A stretch of DNA of 64,000 bases, from the NCBI GenBank assembly GCA_039714535.1, contig JBDLJC010000015.1:10363-74362 (forward strand), given 5' to 3'. The stretch is from JAGXFP01 sp039714535 (GTDB lineage Bacteria; Desulfobacterota; Desulfobulbia; Desulfobulbales; JAGXFP01). The translations under genes were made by a program, and so were the position numbers. The notes beneath the pieces were generated by a model. It searched no databases. It saw nothing but the letters and a program-made list of their open reading frames with translations, and was not told the DNA's origin. Below, piece after piece: positions 1 to 8,208 of this stretch (the first letter of the stretch is position 1; every line of letters starts with the position of its first letter).

Positions 1-865
1 CTCCTAGAGCGTCGGCCAGGGTGAGACGTCGATGAGACATTGGCACTACCATCGGCTTTGAGACCTCTCCCATGATATAGACGTTATTGTCATTATTGTC
101 GGGGATGTATACCTGATCATTGGGTTGGAGCACAATCGGGGCGGTTAGGCCGCCTTTATAGAGAGCCAGAAGATCCACCTGAGAGACATCACCTTTGCGG
201 GTGAGTCGTACATCGCGTAAGTCTGCGTGATCGGTGGGGCCGCCGGCCAGATTGACTGCCTCCAGCAAAGTCATGGGTCGATCGGTGAGAGGTATGACCT
301 TGGGGGTCTTGATTTCGCCGGTGACCAGAACTTTCTTGCTGCGGAAGGCGGCCACTCGAAGATCAACCTGGGGATTTTTGATATCCTGGCTAAGTTTTTC
401 ACAAATCAATTTTCTGACCTGAGCGATGGTCAGTCCGGCTACTTCGATTTCGCCAACGTATGGGTAAAAGATGCGGCCCCGCGCGTCTACCAAGTTGCCA
501 GCACCCTCAGGTGAGCGGTAGGCGCCGGCCGGTATGGTCAGTTCGGGATGGTCCCAGACGATGACCGAAAGAATATCTCCTGGGCCGATGGTATAATCAT
601 CGTAGGGAATAGCCTCTGAGGGAAAAGTTGAGAGAGGGAGCTTTTTCTCCAGGCGGGCAGCCTCCTGTTGGGCGATCATTTCGGCGGTTATGGTGATCAG
701 CGGTGGCAGACTTTCCGAGGCTGAGATGGATTGGGAGGTGTCCAGGTCGGCGCTGGTTAGATGGTGGCCTGGGGCCCAGGAACATCCGGTCGGGAACCCA
801 AGCAGCAGGGTGGTGATTGCCGGCAGGAAAAATTTAAAACTTTGTCTTATAATATTTCTATCCAA
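1..865 (-). CDS. Polysaccharide export outer-membrane protein, Wza family (partial, C-terminus outside window)
   Basis: Translating the minus strand leftward from about 865 gives one open frame to the window edge. An N-terminal hydrophobic stretch with a lipobox-like FPTGC is followed by the export domain signature YTIGPGDILSVIVWDHPEL, then DARGRIFYPYVGEIEVAGLT and repeated SLBB-type segments (VLVTGEIKTPKVIPLTD; VYIMGEVSKPMVVP). Wza-family lipoproteins form the outer-membrane channel for capsule or exopolysaccharide export with a Wzc-type kinase. A TTG start at 865-863 is chosen because an AAAGG lies about 7 nt upstream and the frame overlaps the end of the phosphatase gene, suggesting translational coupling. 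No ATG is available nearby, so the exact start is uncertain. The missing C-terminus lies left of the window. Confidence 0.88.
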   Translation of the reverse strand, partial: MDRNIIRQSFKFFLPAITTLLLGFPTGCSWAPGHHLTSADLDTSQSISASESLPPLITITAEMIAQQEAARLEKKLPLSTFPSEAIPYDDYTIGPGDILSVIVWDHPELTIPAGAYRSPEGAGNLVDARGRIFYPYVGEIEVAGLTIAQVRKLICEKLSQDIKNPQVDLRVAAFRSKKVLVTGEIKTPKVIPLTDRPMTLLEAVNLAGGPTDHADLRDVRLTRKGDVSQVDLLALYKGGLTAPIVLQPNDQVYIPDNNDNNVYIMGEVSKPMVVPMSHRRLTLADALG

Positions 866-1275
866 CTGTTTATGCCTTTCTCGATGGCAGTCAACGACTG
901 TTCAAAAACATCACGACCATGGCGGTAAGGGTCGACAATGTCAAGGTTCTGCCAGTGACCAAGCCGAAAAACTCGCCCCTTGATCTGAGGTATGTTTCTT
1001 TCCAGGTCCTGTTTCTGCCACTGTTCCATTACTAGGATCAATTCGGCCGCCTGGGCTATTTCGATAGTGATCTGTCTGGCTCGGTGGATTGTAGCGTCCA
1101 GGCCGCGCTCGTCCAAAAGTTTAATCACAAGGGGGGCGGCGGGATGGCCGACCAAGGCCATCAGTCCGGCAGAGGCAACGTCAATCTCTTCTTTAAGTCG
1201 GTTTCGCAAGATCATCTCCGCCATGGGACTCCGGCAGATATTGCCAGTGCAGACCGTCAGTATGGAAGAAACCAT
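847..1275 (-). CDS. Low-molecular-weight protein-tyrosine phosphatase (Wzb-like)
   Basis: The 142-residue product begins MVSSILTVCTGNICRSPMAE, the catalytic P-loop C-x5-R-S of LMW phosphatases (Cys9, Arg15). The general-acid motif DPYR appears near residue 116. Length and layout match Wzb/Etp-type enzymes, which dephosphorylate Wzc-type tyrosine kinases in capsule export. Its 3' end overlaps the start of the Wza-like gene by about 19 bp, so the two are co-transcribed leftward. A cytosolic role in switching polysaccharide polymerisation and export is inferred from the context. Confidence 0.9.
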   Translation of the reverse strand: MVSSILTVCTGNICRSPMAEMILRNRLKEEIDVASAGLMALVGHPAAPLVIKLLDERGLDATIHRARQITIEIAQAAELILVMEQWQKQDLERNIPQIKGRVFRLGHWQNLDIVDPYRHGRDVFEQSLTAIEKGINSWIEIL

Positions 1276-1399
1276 CGCTCCTGCCCCGGTTAATTTGTTA
1301 CCGTTAAAGAAAGTGAACGATATTAACTTGGAAATCCTTAAAACACAAGAAGCAAGCTGATGATTGCTCCGCTACAGGTCACAAACTTCATGTTTGAAC

Positions 1400-1435
1400 C
1401 CTATCATTTGTCGTGACACGATAGGATTTTTTATT
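1400..1435 (+). terminator. Terminator-like hairpin with T-tract
   Basis: CCTATC (1400-1405) pairs with GATAGG (1420-1425), and the inside holds TGTC and GACA as a second short inverted pair. ATTTTTTATT follows on the + strand. The orientation suits a + strand transcript, but no + strand gene ends here. It may therefore be a remnant, or end an unseen RNA. Confidence 0.3.
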
Positions 1436-1451
1436 GTGTGGTTACGAGTGG

Positions 1452-1979
1452 TTAGACACCTGGGGGCACCAGATGTGTCCCCGCCGGTATCCTGGGGAGA
1501 CGTGCCAGCGTCGTGCTGTTGACGGCTGCGAAACCTTCCTGGCCGACGTTCATTGCATCTACGATCAGGTAAGCCGGGCCGTCAATTCGCCAGATAGCCG
1601 CAAGATCAAAGGCTTCATCCACTGAGCTTCTTCCCGCCACGCAATAGATACTGCCAGTTTGAATGAACTGACTATTTCTGCCTGACTGGGAAATGGCCTC
1701 TGGGCAGAGTTTGTTGGTAGTAGGGGGCGGCACTGCCCAATGGATCCCGAATTTTCTGTAATCATATGAGGCTGTCGAAACCACTGAGCGGTTGGAGGAA
1801 CCGCCGACAACTACTGCTTTGCTACATAGCTCCGAGTAGCCCAGCATCTCAATCGACCCATGGAAAACGTCCATGTTAGTGTGGATGATGGTCCTTGATT
1901 TATCGCCCTGTTTGTCTATAGGGAGATAGATAGCTTTTTCGTCCTTCTTTGCCAACTGGCAATGGGTGGGGAATTTCAA
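1452..1979 (-). CDS. Hypothetical protein, doubtful
   Basis: A 175-codon open frame fills most of the stretch between the phosphatase and the transglycosylase. It reads MKFPTHCQLAKKDEKAIYLP and ends with a protein-like stretch (VDEAFDLAAIWRIDGPAYLI). I recognise no family, see no signal peptide or membrane segment, and see no strong ribosome binding site. The bases are less GC-rich than the neighbouring operon genes. It may be a degraded or transferred gene, or a chance frame. The flanking bases 1276-1451 and 1980-2219 hold nothing else that I can support. Confidence 0.3.
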   Translation of the reverse strand: MKFPTHCQLAKKDEKAIYLPIDKQGDKSRTIIHTNMDVFHGSIEMLGYSELCSKAVVVGGSSNRSVVSTASYDYRKFGIHWAVPPPTTNKLCPEAISQSGRNSQFIQTGSIYCVAGRSSVDEAFDLAAIWRIDGPAYLIVDAMNVGQEGFAAVNSTTLARLPRIPAGTHLVPPGV

Positions 1980-2219
1980 GGTCAGGTAGAAAGCGCAGAG
2001 GCATTAAATTAAAATCATGATCTATAATATTAGAGAGGTTGAAATATGGCGCTCAGTAACTTGGTGTTGCCTGAATGGCTGGGCTCATCTCTTGCTGTGC
2101 AGAATGAATGGTAAAATGTCGTTTATTTAACTTGCCCCGGGTATGAGGCTTCCGTTAACATGGCAGACATGGCTTTCTTGCCTACCGCAATTCCTGTATA
2201 ATCCCGGAGAGAATAATCG

Positions 2220-3233
2220 ATGTCTAATTTCTGCAAGATCTTTGCTGTTCGGCTACCGAGCAGAGCGCTCATCACGGTGTTTACCTTAGTGCTGCTTCAT
2301 GGCCACCCCCTTTTAGCCGCGGAAAGCGGCCAGGATTTTGGTCGCTGGCTGGTTGAACTTAAAGAAGAGGCAATCAGCGAGGGGGTGCCTGCCTCAATAG
2401 TTGAAGAGGCCTTGGCCGGGATCGAGTTACGGGAAGAGGTGCTCAAACGGGATCGCAACCAGCCCGAGTTCAAGCTGACCTTGGCTGGTTATCTCAAGCG
2501 GATCGTATCCAAGCCGCGCGTGGCAAAGGGACGGCGGATGCTGGCCGAGCATCGGCAACTCCTGGATGAGATTGCGGCCCGTTATCGGGTCCAGCCTCGT
2601 TTTCTGGTGGCCTTCTGGGGGATCGAGTCCGATTATGGCAGGGTCCTTGGCGATTTTCCGGTTATGCAATCTCTGGTTACGCTGGCCTTTGATCCCCGGC
2701 GGGGAAATTATTTTCGGAAGGAATTGTTGCTTTCCCTCCATGTTTTAGCAGATGGCATGGTCCCCCTGGAACGGCTTAAAGGCTCATGGGCCGGGGCTAT
2801 CGGCGGCCTGCAGTTTATGCCCTCGATTTACCGCCAATATGCAGTCGATTATAATGGGGATGGGATCAGCGATATCTGGCGTGATCCGGCTGATATGTTT
2901 GCTGCCGGGGCCAATTATCTAAGCGGCAGCGGCTGGCGGTTTGATCAGACCTGGGGGCGGGAGGTGGCGTTGCCGAGCAACTTTGATCTGAGTTTGATCG
3001 GTCATAAGAACAGTCTGACCCTTGCGGAATGGCAGGGGCTGGGGGTGCGGCGTTTTTATGGCAACCGCGATCTGCCTAAGCGTGAGATGACTGCGGCGTT
3101 GCTTATCCCCGACCGAGACAACGGCCGGGCCTTCCTTGTCTACGATAATTTCCGGATAATCCTTAAGTGGAATCGTTCCGACTTCTTCGCCCTTGCCGTC
3201 GGTATGCTGGCCGACAGGATCGGTGCCCCCTGA
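2220..3233 (+). CDS. Lytic murein transglycosylase, MltB family
   Basis: This 337-residue protein has an N-terminal hydrophobic export signal (ALITVFTLVLLHGHPLLAAE). The MltB-type catalytic domain follows. The WGIESDYGR motif carries the catalytic Glu near residue 136, and GGLQFMPSIYRQYAVDYNGD and WRDPADMFAAGANYL are family signatures. Such enzymes cleave the MurNAc-GlcNAc bond of peptidoglycan, giving 1,6-anhydro-MurNAc ends, and act in the periplasm. No lipobox Cys is obvious, so a soluble periplasmic form like the MltB-type TIGR02283 group is likelier than a lipoprotein. It stands alone, 71 bp upstream of the next gene. Confidence 0.9.
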   Translation: MSNFCKIFAVRLPSRALITVFTLVLLHGHPLLAAESGQDFGRWLVELKEEAISEGVPASIVEEALAGIELREEVLKRDRNQPEFKLTLAGYLKRIVSKPRVAKGRRMLAEHRQLLDEIAARYRVQPRFLVAFWGIESDYGRVLGDFPVMQSLVTLAFDPRRGNYFRKELLLSLHVLADGMVPLERLKGSWAGAIGGLQFMPSIYRQYAVDYNGDGISDIWRDPADMFAAGANYLSGSGWRFDQTWGREVALPSNFDLSLIGHKNSLTLAEWQGLGVRRFYGNRDLPKREMTAALLIPDRDNGRAFLVYDNFRIILKWNRSDFFALAVGMLADRIGAP

Positions 3234-3304
3234 CCTTACAAGAAAATATGCCAATTATTCTGGTGAATAGTGAAGCGATGGTACTTTCGCAAAAAGGCTA
3301 AGCA

Positions 3305-4069
3305 ATGTTCAAAAAAATCCGCATAACCATCCTGCTTGTGATCCTGGTGATCGTCGCTGGTAATGCCTGGTTGACCGCGCTACGAACCACCGACTGGGAT
3401 GTTTTTCTGAGCGTGGTGGTCTATCCGGTCAACGGTGATGGCAACGAGAAAACCTCCAGCTATATCGCCTCCCTTGACCAAGAAGTTTTCAAACCGGTAG
3501 CCGACATTATGGCCTCGGAGGGGAAACGCTATCAGTTGGAACTCTCGGAGCCGGTTCACGTTGATCTGGCTCCCGAGGTCACTCAGTTGCCGCCCAGCGC
3601 CCCGTTTCAAGGAGGAGTGTTTGCGGTCATGTTGTGGAGCCTGAAGATGCGTTGGTGGGCCTGGCGGGTCGATACCTATGAAGATCCGACGGATATCCGG
3701 ATCTTTGTCCTTTATTATGACCCGGCAGTTTACAAGGAGTTGGGCCATTCTCTGGGGCTTAAGGAAGGCTTGCTCTGTCTGGTCAAGGCCTATGCCGATT
3801 ATTCACTGGCTCCCCGCAACAACGTTATTATCGCCCATGAAATGCTTCACACCCTCGGCGCGACCGACAAGTACGAGGCCCGGACCGAGCAGCCCTATTT
3901 CCCGGCTGGCTATGCCGAGCCGGACCTTGATCCTCTTTATCCCCAGGAGCGGGCCGAGATCATGGGCGGTCTGATCCCGGTGTCGGCAGATAGGGGCAGG
4001 ATGCCTGCTGGACTTGATTATGCGGTAATTGGTCCGGTTACTGCCGAGGAGATCGGCTGGATTGACTAA
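3305..4069 (+). CDS. Membrane-anchored or secreted putative zinc metallopeptidase
   Basis: The 254-residue product starts with a single N-terminal transmembrane or signal segment (ITILLVILVIVAGNAWLTAL). Its core carries HEMLHTLGATDKY at about residues 178-190, fitting the metzincin pattern HExxHxxGxxD with His178, Glu179 and His182 and an Asp as possible third ligand, as in snapalysin-like enzymes. A Met-containing turn (EIMGGLIP, near residue 220) follows as expected for metzincins. I do not recognise a named family. The bulk of the protein is predicted to lie outside the cytoplasm. Proteolysis is inferred from the motif only. Confidence 0.7.
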   Translation: MFKKIRITILLVILVIVAGNAWLTALRTTDWDVFLSVVVYPVNGDGNEKTSSYIASLDQEVFKPVADIMASEGKRYQLELSEPVHVDLAPEVTQLPPSAPFQGGVFAVMLWSLKMRWWAWRVDTYEDPTDIRIFVLYYDPAVYKELGHSLGLKEGLLCLVKAYADYSLAPRNNVIIAHEMLHTLGATDKYEARTEQPYFPAGYAEPDLDPLYPQERAEIMGGLIPVSADRGRMPAGLDYAVIGPVTAEEIGWID

Positions 4070-4203
4070 AAGGGCTGCAAACGCGGGTAGCTAGATGTGC
4101 CTAGGAGGAGTGCGGTTTTTTTGTGGTTGCTCTGTGGCCAATGAATGATACATAATAATGTAGTGGCATCTTTTTATTGTTAATAAATTATGTGGATTTT
4201 AAA

Positions 4204-6612
4204 ATGGCAGATAGAGAAGATAAAAAGACCAAGCCTTCTGAAGCAGAACTGCTTACCGATGAAGATGATCTCAGCCCGGCGCTTCCCAACCAGATTCTGC
4301 CCTCACATATCTATCTTTTTCCGGTAAACAACCGCCCCTTTTTTCCCAGTCAAGTTCAGTCGGTGGTAGTGGTCGCCGAAAAATGGGAATCTACGTTGGT
4401 CAAGGTCGGGGAGACCCCCCATCGGACCTGCGGGATGGTCTTTGTCGGCGAGATTCCCGCCGAAAAGGTTGAGCCGGAAGACTTTGCCGAGATAGGTTGC
4501 TTGACCCGGATTCATAACCCCCAAAAATTCGAGGGCAATATCCAGTTTATCGGTCAGGGCATCAAGCGTCTCCAGATCAAGCGTTGGCTGAGCGCCAAAG
4601 CCCCATTCTATGTGGAGGTCGATTATCCCGAGGAAGAAGCGGGCAAGGGCAGTGAAGAGGAGATCAGGGCATATTCGCTGGCCCTGATCAACGCAGTCAA
4701 GGAGTTGGTCCAGGCTAACCCCCTCTATGGGGAGGAGCTGAAGCAGTACCTCGAAAGCTTTAACCCCAAAGATCCTTCGCCGCTGGCTGATTTTGCGGCG
4801 ACCATAACCACTGCCAAGGGCGCCGAACTCCAGGAAATCCTTGCCACTGTTCCTCTGCTGCCCAGGATGAAAAAGGTTCTGCCCCTTCTCCACAAGGAGC
4901 TGCAGGTCATCCGGCTGCAGAGCGAGATCAGCGGTGAGGTCAACAAGAAGATCAGTAAGCGGCAGCGGGAGTTTTTCCTGCGGGAACAGCTTAGGACCAT
5001 TCAGGAGGAACTCGGGATCACCAAGGATGATCGCAGCGCCGATGGTGATCTTTTTCGGGAACGTCTCGAAAAACTGCACCCTCCCGAAGAGGTGATGGGT
5101 AAGATCGAAGATGAGCTGCACAAGCTGGCTGTTCTCGAAAAAGGTTCGCCGGAATACGGGGTGACCCGAAACTATCTGGACTGGTCCACTTCGGTGCCTT
5201 GGGGGGTTTTCTCCGAGGATAAACTGGATATTGTTGAAGCCCGTCGCATCCTCGACCGTGATCATGACGGGCTGGATGATGTTAAGGACCGGATTATAGA
5301 GTTTCTGGCCGTCGGCGCCTTCAAGAAAGAGGTCTCCGGCTCGATTATGCTGCTGGTCGGCCCGCCGGGGGTCGGCAAGACCTCGATCGGCAAATCGGTG
5401 GCCGATGCGCTGGGCCGGAAATTCTACCGGTTCAGCCTGGGTGGTATCCGGGACGAGGCCGAGATTAAGGGGCACCGGCGTACCTATATCGGTGCCATGC
5501 CGGGCAAGTTCGTTCAGGCCCTGAAGGAAGTCAAGGTCGCTAACCCGGTTATTATGCTGGATGAGGTAGACAAGATCGGCGCCTCCTTCCAGGGAGATCC
5601 CGCTTCGGCCCTGCTGGAGGTTCTCGATCCCGAGCAGAACAGCGAGTTCCTCGATCATTATCTTGATATGCGACTCGATCTCTCCAAGGTTCTGTTCATG
5701 TGCACCGCCAATCTGCTCGATACCATCCCTGCACCCCTGCTGGATCGGATGGAGATGATCCGGCTCTCCGGCTATATAACCGAAGAGAAGATGGCAATCG
5801 CCAGGAATCATCTTTTTCCCAAGGCCCTGGCCCGGGGCGGCTTGAATAAATCCCAACTCAAGATCAGTGATGCCGCTCTGCGGGCGATTATCGAGGGCTA
5901 CGCCAAGGAGGCTGGGGTCAGGAAGTTAGAGAAACAGCTGCGTAAGATCATGCGCAAGACCGTGGTCCGGCTGCTCGATGATCCCAAGGCCAGGATCAGT
6001 GTCTCCTCTCGCAATCTCGAAGATTTCATCGGTAAGCCGTTGTTCCGTAGGGAGACGAGATTGACTGGGGTCGGGGTTGTTACCGGGCTGGCCTGGACTG
6101 CACTTGGTGGGGTGACCCTGACTGTGGAGGCCACCTGTGTCCATGAGCAGCGGCGTGGTTTCAAGCAGACCGGTCAGCTTGGCGATGTCATGCGGGAGTC
6201 ATCCGAGATTGCCTACAGTTTTATCGCGGCTAATATCAGCAAGTTCGGGGGGGAACGGAATTATTTCGCCGACAGGTTTATCCACCTCCATGTCCCGGAA
6301 GGAGCGACGCCCAAGGATGGTCCGAGCGCCGGTATCACCATGGCCTCGGCCCTATTGCTGCTGGCTCGGGGTCGGTCGATAGAGCGATCCCTGGCCATGA
6401 CCGGGGAATTGACCCTGACCGGCACGGTTCTGCCTGTGGGCGGTATCAAGGAAAAGGTGATCGCCGCCAAGCGCCAGGGGATTCAGGAGCTGATCCTGCC
6501 CAAGGCAAACCGCAGTGATTTCGAAGAGCTGCCCGATCATATCCGCGCAGAGTTGCAGGTCTATTTTGTTGGAAAGTTCAAACAGGTCGCCAAGATAATT
6601 CTGGGGTCATAA
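4204..6612 (+). CDS. lon: ATP-dependent protease Lon
   Basis: A full-length Lon (about 802 residues). The N-terminal LON substrate-binding domain covers roughly the first 200 residues, followed by a helical region and the AAA+ ATPase with Walker A GPPGVGKTSIGKS near 385 and Walker B VIMLDEVDKIG. The C-terminal serine protease has the catalytic Ser in PKDGPSAGIT (about residue 708) and the catalytic Lys in KEKVIAAKRQG. The cytosolic enzyme degrades misfolded and regulatory proteins. The ATG at 4204 is preferred; an in-frame TTG at 4177 would add nine residues, and neither has a strong ribosome binding site. Confidence 0.96.
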   Translation: MADREDKKTKPSEAELLTDEDDLSPALPNQILPSHIYLFPVNNRPFFPSQVQSVVVVAEKWESTLVKVGETPHRTCGMVFVGEIPAEKVEPEDFAEIGCLTRIHNPQKFEGNIQFIGQGIKRLQIKRWLSAKAPFYVEVDYPEEEAGKGSEEEIRAYSLALINAVKELVQANPLYGEELKQYLESFNPKDPSPLADFAATITTAKGAELQEILATVPLLPRMKKVLPLLHKELQVIRLQSEISGEVNKKISKRQREFFLREQLRTIQEELGITKDDRSADGDLFRERLEKLHPPEEVMGKIEDELHKLAVLEKGSPEYGVTRNYLDWSTSVPWGVFSEDKLDIVEARRILDRDHDGLDDVKDRIIEFLAVGAFKKEVSGSIMLLVGPPGVGKTSIGKSVADALGRKFYRFSLGGIRDEAEIKGHRRTYIGAMPGKFVQALKEVKVANPVIMLDEVDKIGASFQGDPASALLEVLDPEQNSEFLDHYLDMRLDLSKVLFMCTANLLDTIPAPLLDRMEMIRLSGYITEEKMAIARNHLFPKALARGGLNKSQLKISDAALRAIIEGYAKEAGVRKLEKQLRKIMRKTVVRLLDDPKARISVSSRNLEDFIGKPLFRRETRLTGVGVVTGLAWTALGGVTLTVEATCVHEQRRGFKQTGQLGDVMRESSEIAYSFIAANISKFGGERNYFADRFIHLHVPEGATPKDGPSAGITMASALLLLARGRSIERSLAMTGELTLTGTVLPVGGIKEKVIAAKRQGIQELILPKANRSDFEELPDHIRAELQVYFVGKFKQVAKIILGS

Positions 6613-6750
6613 GCAGATGTTAGCCCCTTATTCTAGAGTGCTGTTCTAGTCATTAGCTTAAATTAATTTGTAGGCATATTTGTGTGTTCCGGGCACCGGC
6701 TGTAATGGTAGTGAGCTGTGGGGTCGGGACGGGCCGAGGCGTCGTTGATT

Positions 6751-7641
6751 TCATCGACTCGGTCGGTTTTGCAGGTGGCGGAGGAGTGTCTGATAGCGGT
6801 TGGGCATGGTTCGCTGCTTATGATGGACCAGATAAAAGTCCCGGGTCATTGCCAGTCCCGTTATCTTGATCTGGTGCAGGGTCCCGTCGGCCAGTTCGTT
6901 CTCAACGGCCAATTTTGACAGGACTGTTGTTCCCAGACCCTGTCGGGCGGCTTCCTTGACCGCCGCAGTTGAACCCAGGGTGGCTACAGTTTGCAGGGAC
7001 TGTGGATTGATCCCGCCCTCAGTGAAGTAGTCGGTCATGCATTTTCTGGTTCCCGAGCCCTCTTCTCTTAAGAGGAACGGTAGATCGGTGAGTTGTTCCG
7101 GACTGATCTCTGGGGGGAGGCCGAGTTTGTCGCTGGCGACCAGGACCAGTTCGTCACGGACAAAGGGCACAAATTGCAATTTTTCTGAATCATGTCTAGC
7201 GCCGACAATTCCGCAAAATATTTCATGGGCCAAGATCATCTCAAGAATCGTGGCGGTGTCTTTAATGATGATCTCGAAGGTGACCTCCGGGAATGTGTCT
7301 TTGAACTCGACGGCCATGGTCGGGATGATATAGGTGCCGGGGATGGTGCTGGTCCCGAAGGCTATTACGCCTGAGACTTGTTCAGCCGATCCGGCCAAGT
7401 CATCGTGCAGGGTGGAGAGGGAGTCCAGTAACTGCTGGGCCCGGGGAAACAGCAACTCGGCCTGGGAGGTGGGCATGATTGAGCGGCCCAGACGATCAAA
7501 GAGCCGGCAGGAGAATTCGGTCTCCAGATTCTTGATGTGCTCGCTGATGGTCGGTTGGCTGATCCCGAGTTCTTTCGAGGCGCCGGTGAAGCTTCTGAGC
7601 CGGTAGACTGCGGCGAAGATCTTTAGTTGGTGAAAATCCAT
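6751..7641 (-). CDS. LysR-family regulator, selenium-metabolism associated type
   Basis: 296 residues with the LysR layout: an N-terminal winged helix-turn-helix (MDFHQLKIFAAVYRLRSFTG; ASKELGISQPTISEHIKNLE) and a periplasmic-binding-like effector domain (VIAFGTSTIPGTYIIPTMA). It is transcribed leftward just after the YedF-like gene (40 bp gap), with selD divergent. LysR proteins in this position next to yedF and selD are known in anaerobes and are taken to control selenium genes; the effector is unknown. A pair of 11-bp direct repeats lies directly upstream of the start codon. No ribosome binding site is evident before the ATG. Confidence 0.85.
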   Translation of the reverse strand: MDFHQLKIFAAVYRLRSFTGASKELGISQPTISEHIKNLETEFSCRLFDRLGRSIMPTSQAELLFPRAQQLLDSLSTLHDDLAGSAEQVSGVIAFGTSTIPGTYIIPTMAVEFKDTFPEVTFEIIIKDTATILEMILAHEIFCGIVGARHDSEKLQFVPFVRDELVLVASDKLGLPPEISPEQLTDLPFLLREEGSGTRKCMTDYFTEGGINPQSLQTVATLGSTAAVKEAARQGLGTTVLSKLAVENELADGTLHQIKITGLAMTRDFYLVHHKQRTMPNRYQTLLRHLQNRPSR

Positions 7642-7642
7642 A

Positions 7643-7672
7643 TTGATTAATAACTCATTATTTGATTAATAA
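7643..7672. promoter_or_regulatory. Direct repeat pair upstream of the LysR gene (operator candidate)
   Basis: TTGATTAATAA occurs at 7643-7653 and again at 7662-7672, a 19-bp period, filling the 40-bp gap between the YedF-like gene and the LysR gene. The element is AT-rich and is placed where an autoregulatory site or an internal promoter would sit. Function is inferred from position only. Confidence 0.4.
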
Positions 7673-7681
7673 TTTGCCGGG

Positions 7682-8092
7682 CTAAGGAGTCAGGACCTTG
7701 GCACAGTTCTGTTTGGTTTCAAGGATCTCGACCATATTCGAGACGGTGCCGACGGCAAGTTTTTCCTTTAACTCGAAATAGTTTAGGCAGGTTCCGCAGG
7801 ACAATATTTTGGTTCCGGTCCCGGTCAGGTTCTCGAGTTGTTCCAGAGAGGCGGAACCTTTACAGGCCAGTTTGACGCCGGAATTTACCAGGATCACATG
7901 GGAGATATCCTTAGCGAAGTTGGCCAGGGTATCGAGATAGACGCCCATCAGATTCGCCCCAAGTTTATCGTCGCCACGGCCCATAACCGCCGAATTGATG
8001 TAGATGACCAGGCCACCATTCTTGGCAGCCGGTTTTGTCTGCCCACTGGATGTTGTTGCCTGGCCCTGGCCCCCACAGTTGCTGTTCCCCAT
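7682..8092 (-). CDS. YedF-like selenium metabolism protein, DsrE-like domain only
   Basis: The ATG at 8092 has AGGAGG eight bases upstream and gives 136 residues; a longer frame from 8134 lacks such support. After a low-complexity Gly/Ser/Thr start comes the DsrE-like part of YedF: VIYINSAVMGRGDDKLGANL, SHVILVNSGVKLACKGSASL, TKILSCGTCLNYFELKEKLA, VGTVSNMVEILE. Full-length YedF proteins are about 200 residues and start with a TusA-like domain that carries a Cys-Pro; that domain is absent here. The conserved CGTC cysteine pair is present. Position between the LysR gene and divergent selD supports a role in handling reduced selenium, but the biochemical activity is not established. Confidence 0.8.
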   Translation of the reverse strand: MGNSNCGGQGQATTSSGQTKPAAKNGGLVIYINSAVMGRGDDKLGANLMGVYLDTLANFAKDISHVILVNSGVKLACKGSASLEQLENLTGTGTKILSCGTCLNYFELKEKLAVGTVSNMVEILETKQNCAKVLTP

Positions 8093-8208
8093 ACTTTCAT
8101 CCTCCTGATGGCCATAGCCTAAAAAATAATGCATGGCGATATAATTTATGTTATTTATATAGCAGATGTGAAGATATTGATCAATAGATTATTCCGATGG
8201 AGGAGCCG

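Noticed and set aside
227..983. + strand frames at 227-514 and 690-983
   Set aside because: They oppose the Wza-like frame, which is open across the region and carries family motifs.
4303..5856. 517-codon open frame on the minus strand inside lon
   Set aside because: It is the antisense shadow of a gene with clear Lon motifs in every part; GC-rich codons leave few stops on the other strand.
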